A stretch of 64,000 nucleotides of DNA, taken from Paludibacter sp. (GTDB lineage Bacteria; Bacteroidota; Bacteroidia; Bacteroidales; Paludibacteraceae). Location of the stretch: assembly GCA_028710415.1 (NCBI GenBank), contig JAQTUE010000021.1, positions 49,555-113,554 on the forward strand, in the 5' to 3' direction. The notes beneath the pieces are model-generated. The model was not told the origin of the DNA. It worked only from the letters and a program-made list of their open reading frames with translations, and did no database searches. The position numbers were made by a program, and so were the translations under genes. Of this stretch, positions 41,670 to 49,488 are shown one piece after another; the first letter of the stretch is position 1, and each line of letters opens with the position of its first letter.

Positions 41670-43010
41670 TCAAGATGCAATTTTGAATTCAATTCTGAGT
41701 TTTTTAATTAATTCAGGATGTGATTTAAAAAATGCCGCCCTCTTCTTTGTCATTTCATAATATGGTTCTTCCTTATCAATAGCAATATACTGCCTGTTTG
41801 TTAAAATGCAGGCTAGTACTGTTGTTCCTGATCCGCAATATGGATCGAGTATCACGGCACCTTCCTTGCTTACAAGCTTCACTAGGTATTGCATTAATCT
41901 TAAGGGCTTTACAGTGGGATGGTTGTTCCTTTGTGGGGGAACTTCTTTTCTTTCGGTTCCGTCTGGTCTAAATTTACTTGTATTCATCCCATACGGCTGT
42001 CCATCATCCCTACGAATAAACTTTGGTTCTATGGTTTCACAACCTAAATTCCTTTCACTTCGCGATGCTTTCGCACAGTAGAAAAACCTTGCAGCCGATC
42101 CGGAATCATTTCTGAATGTTTCACCATCATCCCCTTTTTGCGCGAAGTCTCCGTATATACCTTTACTTTTACCGTCCATCCCTCTTTTTACCGGTGCTGC
42201 CGCTCCTGAGTTATTGGGGAATAAATCCAGCACTAACTGATCACCATCATGAATCAGATTTGCTGGGAAACGGCCTTTTGGATGCTTTTCAGTTCGATAA
42301 TTTTCAGCATCAGGAGATCCTACAAAAATTCTATCAGGATTAACAGTCTTATTTGAAGAGCCCCATACACCCTTACCTTTTTCACTTTCAATCCTGCATT
42401 CATCAATATTGATTCCACCGGTACCCCATTTCAAAATATTTTCGGCAATCGTCTTTTCGGAAAGTGGTTTACGCGCCATGGTGATTGGCTCGAGTGCCGG
42501 TTTTAGAGATGTGCCCCAGCCTTCCCATTCTTCCGAATCTTTACTTGCCGGTTCTGTAATTATGCCTATTTCAACCTTACCAGGCTGTCCGTTAATGTAC
42601 TGACCCGAAGTGATATCGTTTCCCAAAGAAGAATATCTTCCATCAGTTCTTTTACCAATAATTTTTCTCACAAGACCAGCTTGTTTATCGATAGACTTCC
42701 CGATATCTAGTGATTTTGGGAAGCCAGAACCGAAACACCACATTATCATATCCCTGATCTCAAATCCTGCATCTTCAATATTACAGGCCATCCTATGTTG
42801 TGTCCGGGTACTGGCAAATGAAAGTAGGTAACCTCCTGGTTTCAAAACCCGAAGACACTCTTTCCACTCATCAACAGTTGGCACATCGTAATCCCATTTT
42901 GCGCCCATAAATTTTAATCCATATGGGGGATCCGTAACAATAGCATCAACGCTATTTGATGGAATATCTTTGAGCTTTTGGAGGCAATGTCCCAAAATAA
43001 TCTGTTCCAT
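41670..43010 (-). CDS. Beta-class DNA methyltransferase (N6-adenine or N4-cytosine)
   Basis: The product is ~446 aa from the ATG at 43010, chosen for the TAATG overlap with the upstream stop. DAIVTDPPYGLKFMGAKW (catalytic DPPY, motif IV) precedes VILDPYCGSGTTVLACI (motif I, FxGSGTT-like), the beta-class order. The middle 200 residues, with WGTGGINIDECRIES and RFPANLIHDG, contain the target-recognition section. It may protect phage DNA from restriction. Target unknown. It lies beside a PD-(D/E)XK nuclease-like gene, hinting at a restriction-modification-like pair. Confidence 0.9.
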   Translation of the reverse strand: MEQIILGHCLQKLKDIPSNSVDAIVTDPPYGLKFMGAKWDYDVPTVDEWKECLRVLKPGGYLLSFASTRTQHRMACNIEDAGFEIRDMIMWCFGSGFPKSLDIGKSIDKQAGLVRKIIGKRTDGRYSSLGNDITSGQYINGQPGKVEIGIITEPASKDSEEWEGWGTSLKPALEPITMARKPLSEKTIAENILKWGTGGINIDECRIESEKGKGVWGSSNKTVNPDRIFVGSPDAENYRTEKHPKGRFPANLIHDGDQLVLDLFPNNSGAAAPVKRGMDGKSKGIYGDFAQKGDDGETFRNDSGSAARFFYCAKASRSERNLGCETIEPKFIRRDDGQPYGMNTSKFRPDGTERKEVPPQRNNHPTVKPLRLMQYLVKLVSKEGAVILDPYCGSGTTVLACILTNRQYIAIDKEEPYYEMTKKRAAFFKSHPELIKKLRIEFKIAS

Positions 43011-43381
43011 TAAAGCCATGCCTTTCCCAGGTTTAAAACATAACACGGTCTTCCATTTATTTGCTTCGGAAAACCCATAGCCCGATTAGTCACCAGAAGT
43101 AATGATTTTACCTCGTCAAATTGGCAGTACCTCTCACATTGCCGGTATATTTCTTTGGCTCCGGCCTTGATTTTAACTTCCATAGCCACCCCGTTAATGA
43201 AAAAATCAACGATGTTATGCTGGTCAAGTTCATATTCCCGATGGTGCCCCAGAAAGTTATTTTTGAATCTTATCTCAATAGCCCTCTGAAGCACTTTTTC
43301 GTTTGTAAGTGGGAATTTTGCACCGGTCAGTAATTTCAGTATCCGATCGACCAGTTCTACTTGTATTTGATATTCCTCCAT
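43010..43381 (-). CDS. PD-(D/E)XK nuclease-like protein
   Basis: The 123-aa product has NIVDFFINGVAMEVKIKAGA, with the D and E-x-K arrangement of a compact nuclease, and preceding AIEIRFKNNFLGHHREYELD. This resembles phage VRR-type or restriction-like nucleases. It overlaps the methyltransferase start by one base (TAATG), so the two are translated together. Whether it is a restriction enzyme for the methylated site is inference. Confidence 0.65.
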   Translation of the reverse strand: MEEYQIQVELVDRILKLLTGAKFPLTNEKVLQRAIEIRFKNNFLGHHREYELDQHNIVDFFINGVAMEVKIKAGAKEIYRQCERYCQFDEVKSLLLVTNRAMGFPKQINGRPCYVLNLGKAWL

Positions 43382-44040
43382 GATTTATTGTAATGAGTTA
43401 CTACGTAATCCTGTGCCAGGTAAACCGGTATATTTTTCTCCTGCAATTGCAGATGCAGGCTACTATCTGCATGCATGTCCGGGTACCGTGGGTCAATATG
43501 GAATTTTACCCGTTGCAAGACATCCCGGCGAATAAGAAGACACCCCAGACCAATCTGAAGAGCCGGCTTTAGCTCGCCGTTAAATTCAAAAAAGCTTTTG
43601 GCATTGTTCATGGGGGAAACGATCTTTTCACGACCAAATGTTTCACAATCATATTGCATTATTTGGGAAAGAAAGCTATGCCCAATGAAATATGGCAGGC
43701 CCAAGACCGGTTTTTTGAAGGCCAGCATATATTCAATAGAATCGTTCCGGATAATGATATCAGATTCAAGGCTTAATAAATGGGTATAGCTTTCAGTTAT
43801 GGCTTTCCTTCGAAGAAATTCATTGCAATTTGCCATTATCTCGATCAGGTTTTTACCATTTCGCATGTGGATCGCAGGGTATCGCTTCCGGATCATTTTA
43901 ACATGATTTCGGTTGGTCGAATTATCAATGAATAGAATATCGGCCGGATATGTGAGCCTCTTTAGAGATTGACAAAATATGTCAAAACAATAATCTTTAG
44001 CCTGGGCCGTTACTACACCTATCAGTACCTTGGTTTTCAT
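43357..44040 (-). CDS. Putative GT-A glycosyltransferase
   Basis: The 227-aa product begins KTKVLIGVVTAQAKDYCFDI and has ADILFIDNSTNRN, then HLLSLESDIIIR with the acidic ESD metal motif, and GLGCLLIRRDVLQRV later. It resembles small GT2-like enzymes but lies outside the main glycan cluster, between a nuclease and RtcB. It may modify DNA or a protein. The gene overlaps the nuclease-like start by 25 bases. Confidence 0.65.
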   Translation of the reverse strand: MKTKVLIGVVTAQAKDYCFDIFCQSLKRLTYPADILFIDNSTNRNHVKMIRKRYPAIHMRNGKNLIEIMANCNEFLRRKAITESYTHLLSLESDIIIRNDSIEYMLAFKKPVLGLPYFIGHSFLSQIMQYDCETFGREKIVSPMNNAKSFFEFNGELKPALQIGLGCLLIRRDVLQRVKFHIDPRYPDMHADSSLHLQLQEKNIPVYLAQDYVVTHYNKSWRNIKYK

Positions 44041-44046
44041 ATTTTA

Positions 44047-45231
44047 TCAGTGAGCCTTAAAATTATATAATGGTTTAATAGTTCCAATAATGTCAACGGT
44101 ATCAACGATCGCAGACTTTATTTCTTCTATTGATTTATATGCCTGGGGTGCCTCGTCCAGGGTTTCACGCACAACAGAAGTAGTATAAATATCTTTCATT
44201 GAATCAATGAAGGTATCCATATTAATCAATTCTTTGGCTTTGCTCCGGCTCATTAAACGACCGGCTCCGTGGGGCGCTGAATAGTTCCAGTTTTCATTTC
44301 CCTTGCCAACACACAATAAAGATCCGTCGCGCATGTTAATCGGGATCAGTAGGATTTCCCTTTTTTCTGCACTGACAGCGCCCTTTCTCAAAATCATTCG
44401 ATTGAAATCTATGTAATTGTGTATGGTTTCAAACCTTGAACTTTCGGTTAGGCCCATCTCATTAATGATTATATCTGCCATGGTTTCACGATTCAATGTT
44501 GCAAATCTTTGAACAATGGCCATATCATTTATGTAATCCGAAAAATCAGTACCAGTCAAAAAGGCCAAATCTTTATCGGTAATCGGTTTCCTGATCTTCT
44601 TTAATTCATCGTGAATCTCATCTTTCCGGCCTGACGCTTTTAAGTTTTGAATAACATTTGCCTTTATCTTTCCCATCTCATTGGCATTTTGAAATGCTTT
44701 ATCCTGATAATATTTGCAAACATCGCCGCCTAATTTCCGGCTTCCAGAGTGTATTATCAGATATAATTCATCAGTTGTCTCATGTTTTCCAACCTCAATA
44801 AAATGGTTACCGCCGCCCAGGGATCCGATAGATAATATGGCTCTTTTCAAATCAACGTGCTTTTGGCATTTAAGATGCGAAAAGTCAAAATGTTTTTTAC
44901 TGGTTTCATGGATACTGAACCCACTAGGAACTTTGGATCTGATAACTTCATCAAGTTTTTCAAAGTCAATTTCCTTATTATTAAGCTTTATGGTAAGCAT
45001 CCCACATCCGATATCCACCCCGACTAAATTTGGTGTTATTTTATCAGTAATAGTCATTGTGGTTCCAACGGTGCAACCAACACCAGCATGAGCATCGGGC
45101 ATTATTCTAATTTTGGCGTCCAGGTAAGCTTCAAAATTACACATCTTTTTTACTTGCTCAAAAGCTTCGTATTCAAATGTATCAGCAAATATTATTGCCT
45201 CATTTCCCTCTTTATTTTTTATCGTTTTCAT
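44047..45231 (-). CDS. rtcB: RtcB-family RNA ligase
   Basis: The ~394-aa product (ATG at 45231; an in-frame start at 45252 adds seven residues) has the RtcB hallmarks: HAGVGCTVGTTMTI, GVDIGCGML with a metal-binding Cys, GSLGGGNHFIEVG, IIHSGSRKLGG and APHGAGRLMSRS, whose His is the guanylylation site. RtcB ligates RNA 2',3'-cyclic phosphate and 5'-OH ends using GTP and Mn2+. Phage RtcB can repair tRNAs cleaved by host anticodon nucleases. Length is normal for bacterial RtcB. Confidence 0.95.
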   Translation of the reverse strand: MKTIKNKEGNEAIIFADTFEYEAFEQVKKMCNFEAYLDAKIRIMPDAHAGVGCTVGTTMTITDKITPNLVGVDIGCGMLTIKLNNKEIDFEKLDEVIRSKVPSGFSIHETSKKHFDFSHLKCQKHVDLKRAILSIGSLGGGNHFIEVGKHETTDELYLIIHSGSRKLGGDVCKYYQDKAFQNANEMGKIKANVIQNLKASGRKDEIHDELKKIRKPITDKDLAFLTGTDFSDYINDMAIVQRFATLNRETMADIIINEMGLTESSRFETIHNYIDFNRMILRKGAVSAEKREILLIPINMRDGSLLCVGKGNENWNYSAPHGAGRLMSRSKAKELINMDTFIDSMKDIYTTSVVRETLDEAPQAYKSIEEIKSAIVDTVDIIGTIKPLYNFKAH

Positions 45232-45436
45232 AATTCGGCGCTTTAAACTCACAATTATTGGGATTCAGTTTTCTAAAGTCTTCTAATGAAATTTTCTTAA
45301 TATCACCTGGAATTTCACCTGCAGGATAAACCCATCCTACCAATCGACATAATCTGGCAATAGCACCGTTATAGTCATTTTCAGACATCAAATCATTAAT
45401 TGCCTGTTTCACTATTTCTATTTCGGCTTTTGTCAT
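45212..45436 (-). CDS. Hypothetical 74-aa protein
   Basis: Mostly helical, acidic, with EIVKQAINDLMSENDYNGAI in the first half. It overlaps the RtcB start by ~20 bases and should be coexpressed. No family recognised. Confidence 0.5.
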   Translation of the reverse strand: MTKAEIEIVKQAINDLMSENDYNGAIARLCRLVGWVYPAGEIPGDIKKISLEDFRKLNPNNCEFKAPNYENDKK

Positions 45437-45439
45437 ATA

Positions 45440-45970
45440 TTAAGAAATGATCAGAATTTCATCTTCCAAATTTCTCCTTATGTACGCGAATACGTGCTTT
45501 TTATAAACCATCATGCTTAACACTTTCTCCTTTTCATACATTTGCTTGTATTCTTCCGCGTATTCCTTTGATGTAGTCCACGATATGCCATTGTCATTCT
45601 CATTACAGGCCCGGAATACTTCAAATGGATCCGGCAACTCCCGGAGCGCCTTTGCATCTTCCGGAGAACTGAAATAAAATTTCTGAGGCCTGGTTGACTG
45701 CATGAGTTTTCTGAATAAGTCAACATTGCTAAGGTGGCCGCACAGGACCCAAACCGTTCTTAGCAATTCCCAGTAGCGTTCATCACTGAGATTCTTACTT
45801 TCTTTCAAAAATATCTGCAGCAATTTTTCATGATCATGCTCAACATCCCAGGCCTTGATAACCTTTTTCGCGATTTCAGAGTCCCGTCTTAATACTTTGC
45901 CCGGCAGGTCCGGATACCGTCTTGTCATCGGGACCTGCTCATTATTCATTGAAAAAAGTTTCATACTCAT
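45440..45970 (-). CDS. ADP-ribosyltransferase-like protein
   Basis: The 176-aa product has the three marks of an R-S-E class ADP-ribosyltransferase: Arg120 in EVFRACN, Ser130-Trp131-Thr132 in GISWTTSKEYAEEY, and E169-x-E171 in NLEDEILI. Spacing is tight, consistent with a small phage enzyme. It would attach ADP-ribose to a host protein, as T4 Alt and Mod do, or to nucleic acid. The N-terminal ~100 residues have no clear domain. It directly follows a small membrane-protein gene. Confidence 0.6.
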   Translation of the reverse strand: MSMKLFSMNNEQVPMTRRYPDLPGKVLRRDSEIAKKVIKAWDVEHDHEKLLQIFLKESKNLSDERYWELLRTVWVLCGHLSNVDLFRKLMQSTRPQKFYFSSPEDAKALRELPDPFEVFRACNENDNGISWTTSKEYAEEYKQMYEKEKVLSMMVYKKHVFAYIRRNLEDEILIIS

Positions 45971-46081
45971 CTATTTAACTCCATTTAACCAATTCCATGG
46001 TATCAATCCGAACGCTTCCAGTATAATCAGGATCAATAATATGAAAAGTCCAATCACTAATATTTTCAGCATTGTTTTCAT
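45971..46081 (-). CDS. Small single-pass membrane protein (36 aa)
   Basis: From ATG 46081-46079 to TAG at 45971, the product is one hydrophobic helix (KILVIGLFILLILIILEAFG) with a short tail. It ends immediately before the ADP-ribosyltransferase-like ATG at 45970, so the two are likely coupled. Function unknown. Confidence 0.55.
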   Translation of the reverse strand: MKTMLKILVIGLFILLILIILEAFGLIPWNWLNGVK

Positions 46082-46087
46082 ACGTGG

Positions 46088-46327
46088 TCATGAAATGGCT
46101 TCCTGATAGTCTTTCCAAAGCTGATCAAGCGTTCTGTTATCGGCCTTTTGGTATGATAACCAGTTTGCAAACGAACGGGCTTCTTGCTCGCCGCAAATTT
46201 TCATTGCTGCTAATACCGGTTCTTCGTATTGTTTAGGAAAACATTTTGAAGATACAGAAGATATACCTTTTTCAATGATAAATTTTCTGTATTGCTCATC
46301 TAAAATTTCTTTCCTTGTTTTATTCAT
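46088..46327 (-). CDS. Hypothetical 79-aa protein
   Basis: A mostly helical protein with SFANWLSYQKADNRTLDQLW. No recognised domain. It ends seven bases before the small membrane gene. Confidence 0.5.
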   Translation of the reverse strand: MNKTRKEILDEQYRKFIIEKGISSVSSKCFPKQYEEPVLAAMKICGEQEARSFANWLSYQKADNRTLDQLWKDYQEAIS

Positions 46328-46329
46328 AA

Positions 46330-46839
46330 TCAGGTAGTTTTTAATAGCTCATAAACTTTAAAGACGGTATCATTAGCCCAGCCTTTATACAATTCGAATA
46401 CGCATGTTTGGATCCTGGAATAGTTGAATGTTTTTCTGGGAAGAGCAGTTATCGATTTTATACCAAATGTTTTCATGGCCCTCAGACGGACATCAGAATC
46501 GGTTATTGTGAACCATGGCAATAAGGCAATTACTTTATCCGACATTTTCATACATTCGGCAAGTATATAATAACCAAGGCGCATCCCATTAAGATCTAAA
46601 TTCTCAGGTACGCTAAATCCATGTCTGGATGAAAAAGGCGGGTTCATGATCACACAATCAAACTGATCATGCGGCAGTTGAAAGAAATTTTTTGGGGCCG
46701 TCACTTTATATCCGGATAAAAATTTGAGAATATTACCTTCCCCCGGGGTTGGTTCTAACACTGTGATTGTTCCGGGCGGTATTAAGCTACACATGAATTC
46801 AGCTACATGCAAAGGTGTTTGAAAATCAATTTTGTTCAT
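46330..46839 (-). CDS. Small N6-adenine methyltransferase-like protein
   Basis: The 169-aa product starts with a class I core: ITVLEPTPGEGNI (motif I) and FDCVIMNPPFSSRHGF (NPPF, motif IV). It is short for a DNA methyltransferase and has no obvious target domain. It may be a stand-alone catalytic core, a partner-dependent enzyme, or a truncated copy. The later strand IKSITALPRKTFNYSRIQTC is consistent with the family fold. Confidence 0.7.
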   Translation of the reverse strand: MNKIDFQTPLHVAEFMCSLIPPGTITVLEPTPGEGNILKFLSGYKVTAPKNFFQLPHDQFDCVIMNPPFSSRHGFSVPENLDLNGMRLGYYILAECMKMSDKVIALLPWFTITDSDVRLRAMKTFGIKSITALPRKTFNYSRIQTCVFELYKGWANDTVFKVYELLKTT

Positions 46840-46852
46840 ATATGTATATAAA

Positions 46853-47047
46853 TTAATATTTTATAGGGCTTAACCGGTTTGTCATTGTTTCCCAGGCGCT
46901 TTCCGGGGGGTCTTCTACCTTATGCACTTTGACAAATATCTGCATTGGTGTGAATTCTACAATTTTCACTTTACACCAATTTCGGTAACCTGAATCCAGG
47001 ATAACGAGGTCACCATTTTTAAATCCATGGGGATTATGCTTATTCAT
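46853..47047 (-). CDS. Small protein with SH3-like beta barrel pattern
   Basis: From ATG 47047 the product is ~64 aa. GDLVILDSGYRNWCKVKIVE has the spacing of a small KOW/SH3-like barrel. It overlaps the 47040-47207 gene by the ATGAATAA arrangement, so translation is likely coupled. Function unknown. Confidence 0.5.
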   Translation of the reverse strand: MNKHNPHGFKNGDLVILDSGYRNWCKVKIVEFTPMQIFVKVHKVEDPPESAWETMTNRLSPIKY

Positions 47048-47207
47048 CGTCAGGTGCATCCATCAAAAAAACTATCTGGTAAATCAATTGATATTTGGTC
47101 AATTCCTTACCACGGTATGCCCTTTCCGGGTTATGTTTGCGAAGTTCAGTAATGCTTTTCTTACTCAACCTGGCAATCTCTTTCAGGTTTTTGATCGTAA
47201 TTATCAT
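47040..47207 (-). CDS. Small basic helical protein (55 aa)
   Basis: From ATG 47207-47205 to TAA at 47040, the product begins MIITIKNLKEIARLSKKS and has RKHNPERAYRGKELTKYQ, a basic helical profile. It overlaps the start of 46853-47047 and is in the same leftward run. Possible nucleic-acid binding; no family recognised. Confidence 0.5.
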   Translation of the reverse strand: MIITIKNLKEIARLSKKSITELRKHNPERAYRGKELTKYQLIYQIVFLMDAPDDE

Positions 47208-47265
47208 GATTTTTTCTTCTTTGTGGGCTTTTTACGGACCGCTATTTCAATCGTCATTCTCATGG

Positions 47266-47490
47266 TTATGCTATATAAAGATTTATGGTATCATTCGGAT
47301 TTCCACCCATTTTATCGGAATACATTATATAATTAATAAATCCACATTGGGGGCAAAAATAAGCCATCGTCCATGGCCCCGATTTACGTTTTTCAAGATT
47401 CTTTGTATTCCCACAATTATGACACGTATTTGGTTTTGCTGGCATTTCCAATACTTTATCCGGGATCCCAAGTTTTTTTAAATTGCTCAT
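47266..47490 (-). CDS. Small zinc-ribbon protein
   Basis: The 74-aa product has two CxxC knuckles: NTCHNCGNTKNLEKR and YFCPQCGFINY. These match a four-Cys zinc ribbon. It may bind nucleic acid. The spacer to the next gene holds a duplicated segment (see findings). Confidence 0.65.
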   Translation of the reverse strand: MSNLKKLGIPDKVLEMPAKPNTCHNCGNTKNLEKRKSGPWTMAYFCPQCGFINYIMYSDKMGGNPNDTINLYIA

Positions 47491-47493
47491 ATT

Positions 47494-47700
47494 TTAATAT
47501 GTGAATGAGTATTTCTTCCTGAGCTCGGTTTGATATTCAGCAATCTTTTTTTCCAGGGCAATGATTTCATTTCTTCTTTGACCGATATCTTTCCCCTCAG
47601 ATTCATATTCACGAATTAACCGGCGATTGATGATAATCTTTTTCTGACATTCATAAATTGCTGAAATTAGAGACTTTACGCTATATTTAATATCTTTCAT
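47494..47700 (-). CDS. Small coiled-coil protein
   Basis: The 68-aa product is nearly all helix with heptad-like spacing (RRNEIIALEKKIAEYQTELR). Lies two bases from the zinc-ribbon gene. Function unknown. Confidence 0.5.
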   Translation of the reverse strand: MKDIKYSVKSLISAIYECQKKIIINRRLIREYESEGKDIGQRRNEIIALEKKIAEYQTELRKKYSFTY

Positions 47701-47707
47701 CGCGTGA

Positions 47708-47863
47708 TTATTTATATTTCTTTTTTTTTCGGACTGTTATTTCAATCGTCATGCTATACGTACCGGGCGGCCATGATTCGGTAATCTCTGGCTTCCATAC
47801 TTTCGCTGCTACAAATTTGGTATTAGCAGTGATCGCCTTTTTTAATTCAGATTTTAGGTGCAT
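47708..47863 (-). CDS. Small hypothetical protein
   Basis: Start at 47863 is preferred (next upstream gene stops at 47868); a longer form from 47917 would overlap that gene. The ~51-aa product ends TYSMTIEITVRKKKK, a tail that also occurs in the tiny frame at 47204-47263. No domain recognised. Confidence 0.5.
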   Translation of the reverse strand: MHLKSELKKAITANTKFVAAKVWKPEITESWPPGTYSMTIEITVRKKKKYK

Positions 47864-47867
47864 AATT

Positions 47868-48254
47868 TTATTTTTTGAGACAATAATATTTATATCGTTG
47901 TTCGATTTTAATGCCAATCCATTTCTGCCAGAAAGTCAAATAATCTGCTTTATTAGATTGCCCGCCTAAGGAGTATTTATTATTGATTTCTTTTGAAGTA
48001 GAGCCTTCATATACTTCAAATAACCAAGAATATAAAAAAAATATCACATAATTTCTGTCTTTTGTTTTTACCAGGAAATGATTATTGTCGAGTTTTATCC
48101 ATCTATTTCTGGTTCTAAATATAAAAACAGTCCATTTAACATCTTTCCAAAAAAGTGGAATTATGGTTAGTCCTGTTAGGATATCTTGGATAAATATTGC
48201 TAACAATATCAACAATATCCAATCCAATACAGTTACTATATGTAATTCGTTCAT
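47868..48254 (-). CDS. Membrane-associated hypothetical protein
   Basis: From ATG 48254 (an in-frame start at 48284 adds ten residues) the ~128-aa product has a hydrophobic N-terminal segment (LDWILLILLAIFIQDIL), then an extended soluble part with YVIFFLYSWLFEVYEG. No family recognised. Confidence 0.55.
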   Translation of the reverse strand: MNELHIVTVLDWILLILLAIFIQDILTGLTIIPLFWKDVKWTVFIFRTRNRWIKLDNNHFLVKTKDRNYVIFFLYSWLFEVYEGSTSKEINNKYSLGGQSNKADYLTFWQKWIGIKIEQRYKYYCLKK

Positions 48255-48265
48255 AATTAAATATT

Positions 48266-48652
48266 TTATTTTTTGAAACAACAATGCTTATACTTCTTCC
48301 CGGATCCGCATGGGCATGATTGATTCCTTCCTATTTTTGGTTCATTCCTGGTCCTTACCGGCAGGATCTCGGCTTCACGTTCTTTTTTTGAAAGGTGACC
48401 ATATCGAATCTCTTCCATTTCGAGAATAGGTATTTCTGGTCTATTCCTTATTATCAATGGTTCTGGAAGGCTTAAATCAGTAACTTTATTTACGATATAT
48501 TTTTTTAATTCATCATTGGAAATATAACTGTTTGAATCATCAATCAATATGATATCAGCATCATGACGTTTAGCCAGTAGCTCTAATTTCAGTGCTTCAG
48601 CATCATTCCCGGCACCAATGAGTATTATGTTTTTTTCAGGGTCCATGTCCAT
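48266..48652 (-). CDS. SEC-C motif protein
   Basis: The 128-aa product ends with a SEC-C zinc motif, NQSCPCGSGKKYKHCC, preceded by a basic linker. The N-terminal ~90 residues begin NIILIGAGNDAEALK, which resembles a Rossmann strand. SEC-C domains bind zinc and often contact nucleic acid, ribosomes or proteins. Confidence 0.75.
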   Translation of the reverse strand: MDMDPEKNIILIGAGNDAEALKLELLAKRHDADIILIDDSNSYISNDELKKYIVNKVTDLSLPEPLIIRNRPEIPILEMEEIRYGHLSKKEREAEILPVRTRNEPKIGRNQSCPCGSGKKYKHCCFKK

Positions 48653-48654
48653 AT

Positions 48655-48909
48655 TTAACCGATTGAACTAAAATACGCCAAATTATAAACATCATATTGT
48701 TTACTGATAATCACAAACTGAAAATCAATTTCTGAATTCTTTGCTACAGAAGGCACGAATATCGCATTGTATTTGCCACCCTCAATCTGATATACTTCGA
48801 TTGTATCATTTTTCTTAAAATACTCTTCCAGGGACCTCAACAAAAGGTTCCTGTAATCATCACCTAATGACTTAATGATTTTAGGCTGATTTCGTAATGT
48901 GAATCTCAT
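48655..48909 (-). CDS. Hypothetical 84-aa protein
   Basis: A soluble protein with RNLLLRSLEEYFKKNDTIEV, followed by a beta-rich second half. Lies two bases from the SEC-C gene and overlaps the small frame at 48906-49031 by ATGA. Function unknown. Confidence 0.5.
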   Translation of the reverse strand: MRFTLRNQPKIIKSLGDDYRNLLLRSLEEYFKKNDTIEVYQIEGGKYNAIFVPSVAKNSEIDFQFVIISKQYDVYNLAYFSSIG

Positions 48910-49031
48910 CTTGATAATTTTTTAACTGGTCTGGTAATCGCTTCCTCAAAAGACATTTCGTGTTCGATTTCGTGATCTGCAAATTCGCCAATTATACTAT
49001 TTGAATTATATCTTTTTCGTGAATTTACCAA
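48906..49031 (-). CDS. Possible small TTG-started gene (41 aa)
   Basis: A frame in the gap between the ParB-like gene and 48655-48909 starts at TTG 49031-49029 and ends at TGA (48908-48906), forming ATGA with the next start. The product has EFADHEIEHEMSFEEA and a basic end. The gene context and the overlap favour it, but the TTG start and small size make this uncertain. Confidence 0.35.
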   Translation of the reverse strand: MVNSRKRYNSNSIIGEFADHEIEHEMSFEEAITRPVKKLSR

Positions 49032-49473
49032 TGGTTTTAGGATTGTCGATATAATATACCTTCATATTCTTTAACCCATGTCTGAATGCATTATTTAACC
49101 TATGGCTGCCATCTATAAGCAAGTCGTACCCCTTATATTTTATCATAAGGCCTTGTGCTCTATTAAAATCCACATCCATTTGTTCTGAGTAACTTTTATC
49201 AACTGCGGCATGCTTCATTTCATAAGTTGGGGTATCCTTTATCTGAAATATTATCAGTCCGCTATTAATCATTTTGTAAGCCTTTGATACATCAAAAACC
49301 ACATCATAGAATATATATGTTTCTTTCCTTTTTTTGTCATCAAAACTATAATTTATCACATGCTTATTCTTTGATATGCTGGTTATAAATCCGGTGCCAC
49401 CCCTTAATCTAATTTTATCCAGATGTGATTTCGCCGTTTCTAGCTTTTCGTGTGTTTTTATATAGTTTTCCAT
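49006..49473 (-). CDS. ParB-like nuclease-fold protein
   Basis: The 155-aa product has a C-terminal ParB/Srx-like block: LIDGSHRLNNAFRHGLKNMK, followed by VYYI. The N-terminal half holds TGFITSISKNKHVINYSFDD. The ParB-like fold binds DNA or hydrolyses nucleotides. No ParB centromere-like array was seen nearby. May regulate or modify DNA. Confidence 0.7.
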   Translation of the reverse strand: MENYIKTHEKLETAKSHLDKIRLRGGTGFITSISKNKHVINYSFDDKKRKETYIFYDVVFDVSKAYKMINSGLIIFQIKDTPTYEMKHAAVDKSYSEQMDVDFNRAQGLMIKYKGYDLLIDGSHRLNNAFRHGLKNMKVYYIDNPKTIGKFTKKI

Positions 49474-49488
49474 GAATATAGATTTAGT

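Noticed and set aside
47204..47263. 19-codon frame as a gene
   Set aside because: Too short to support; kept as an observation because its end resembles a neighbouring product.
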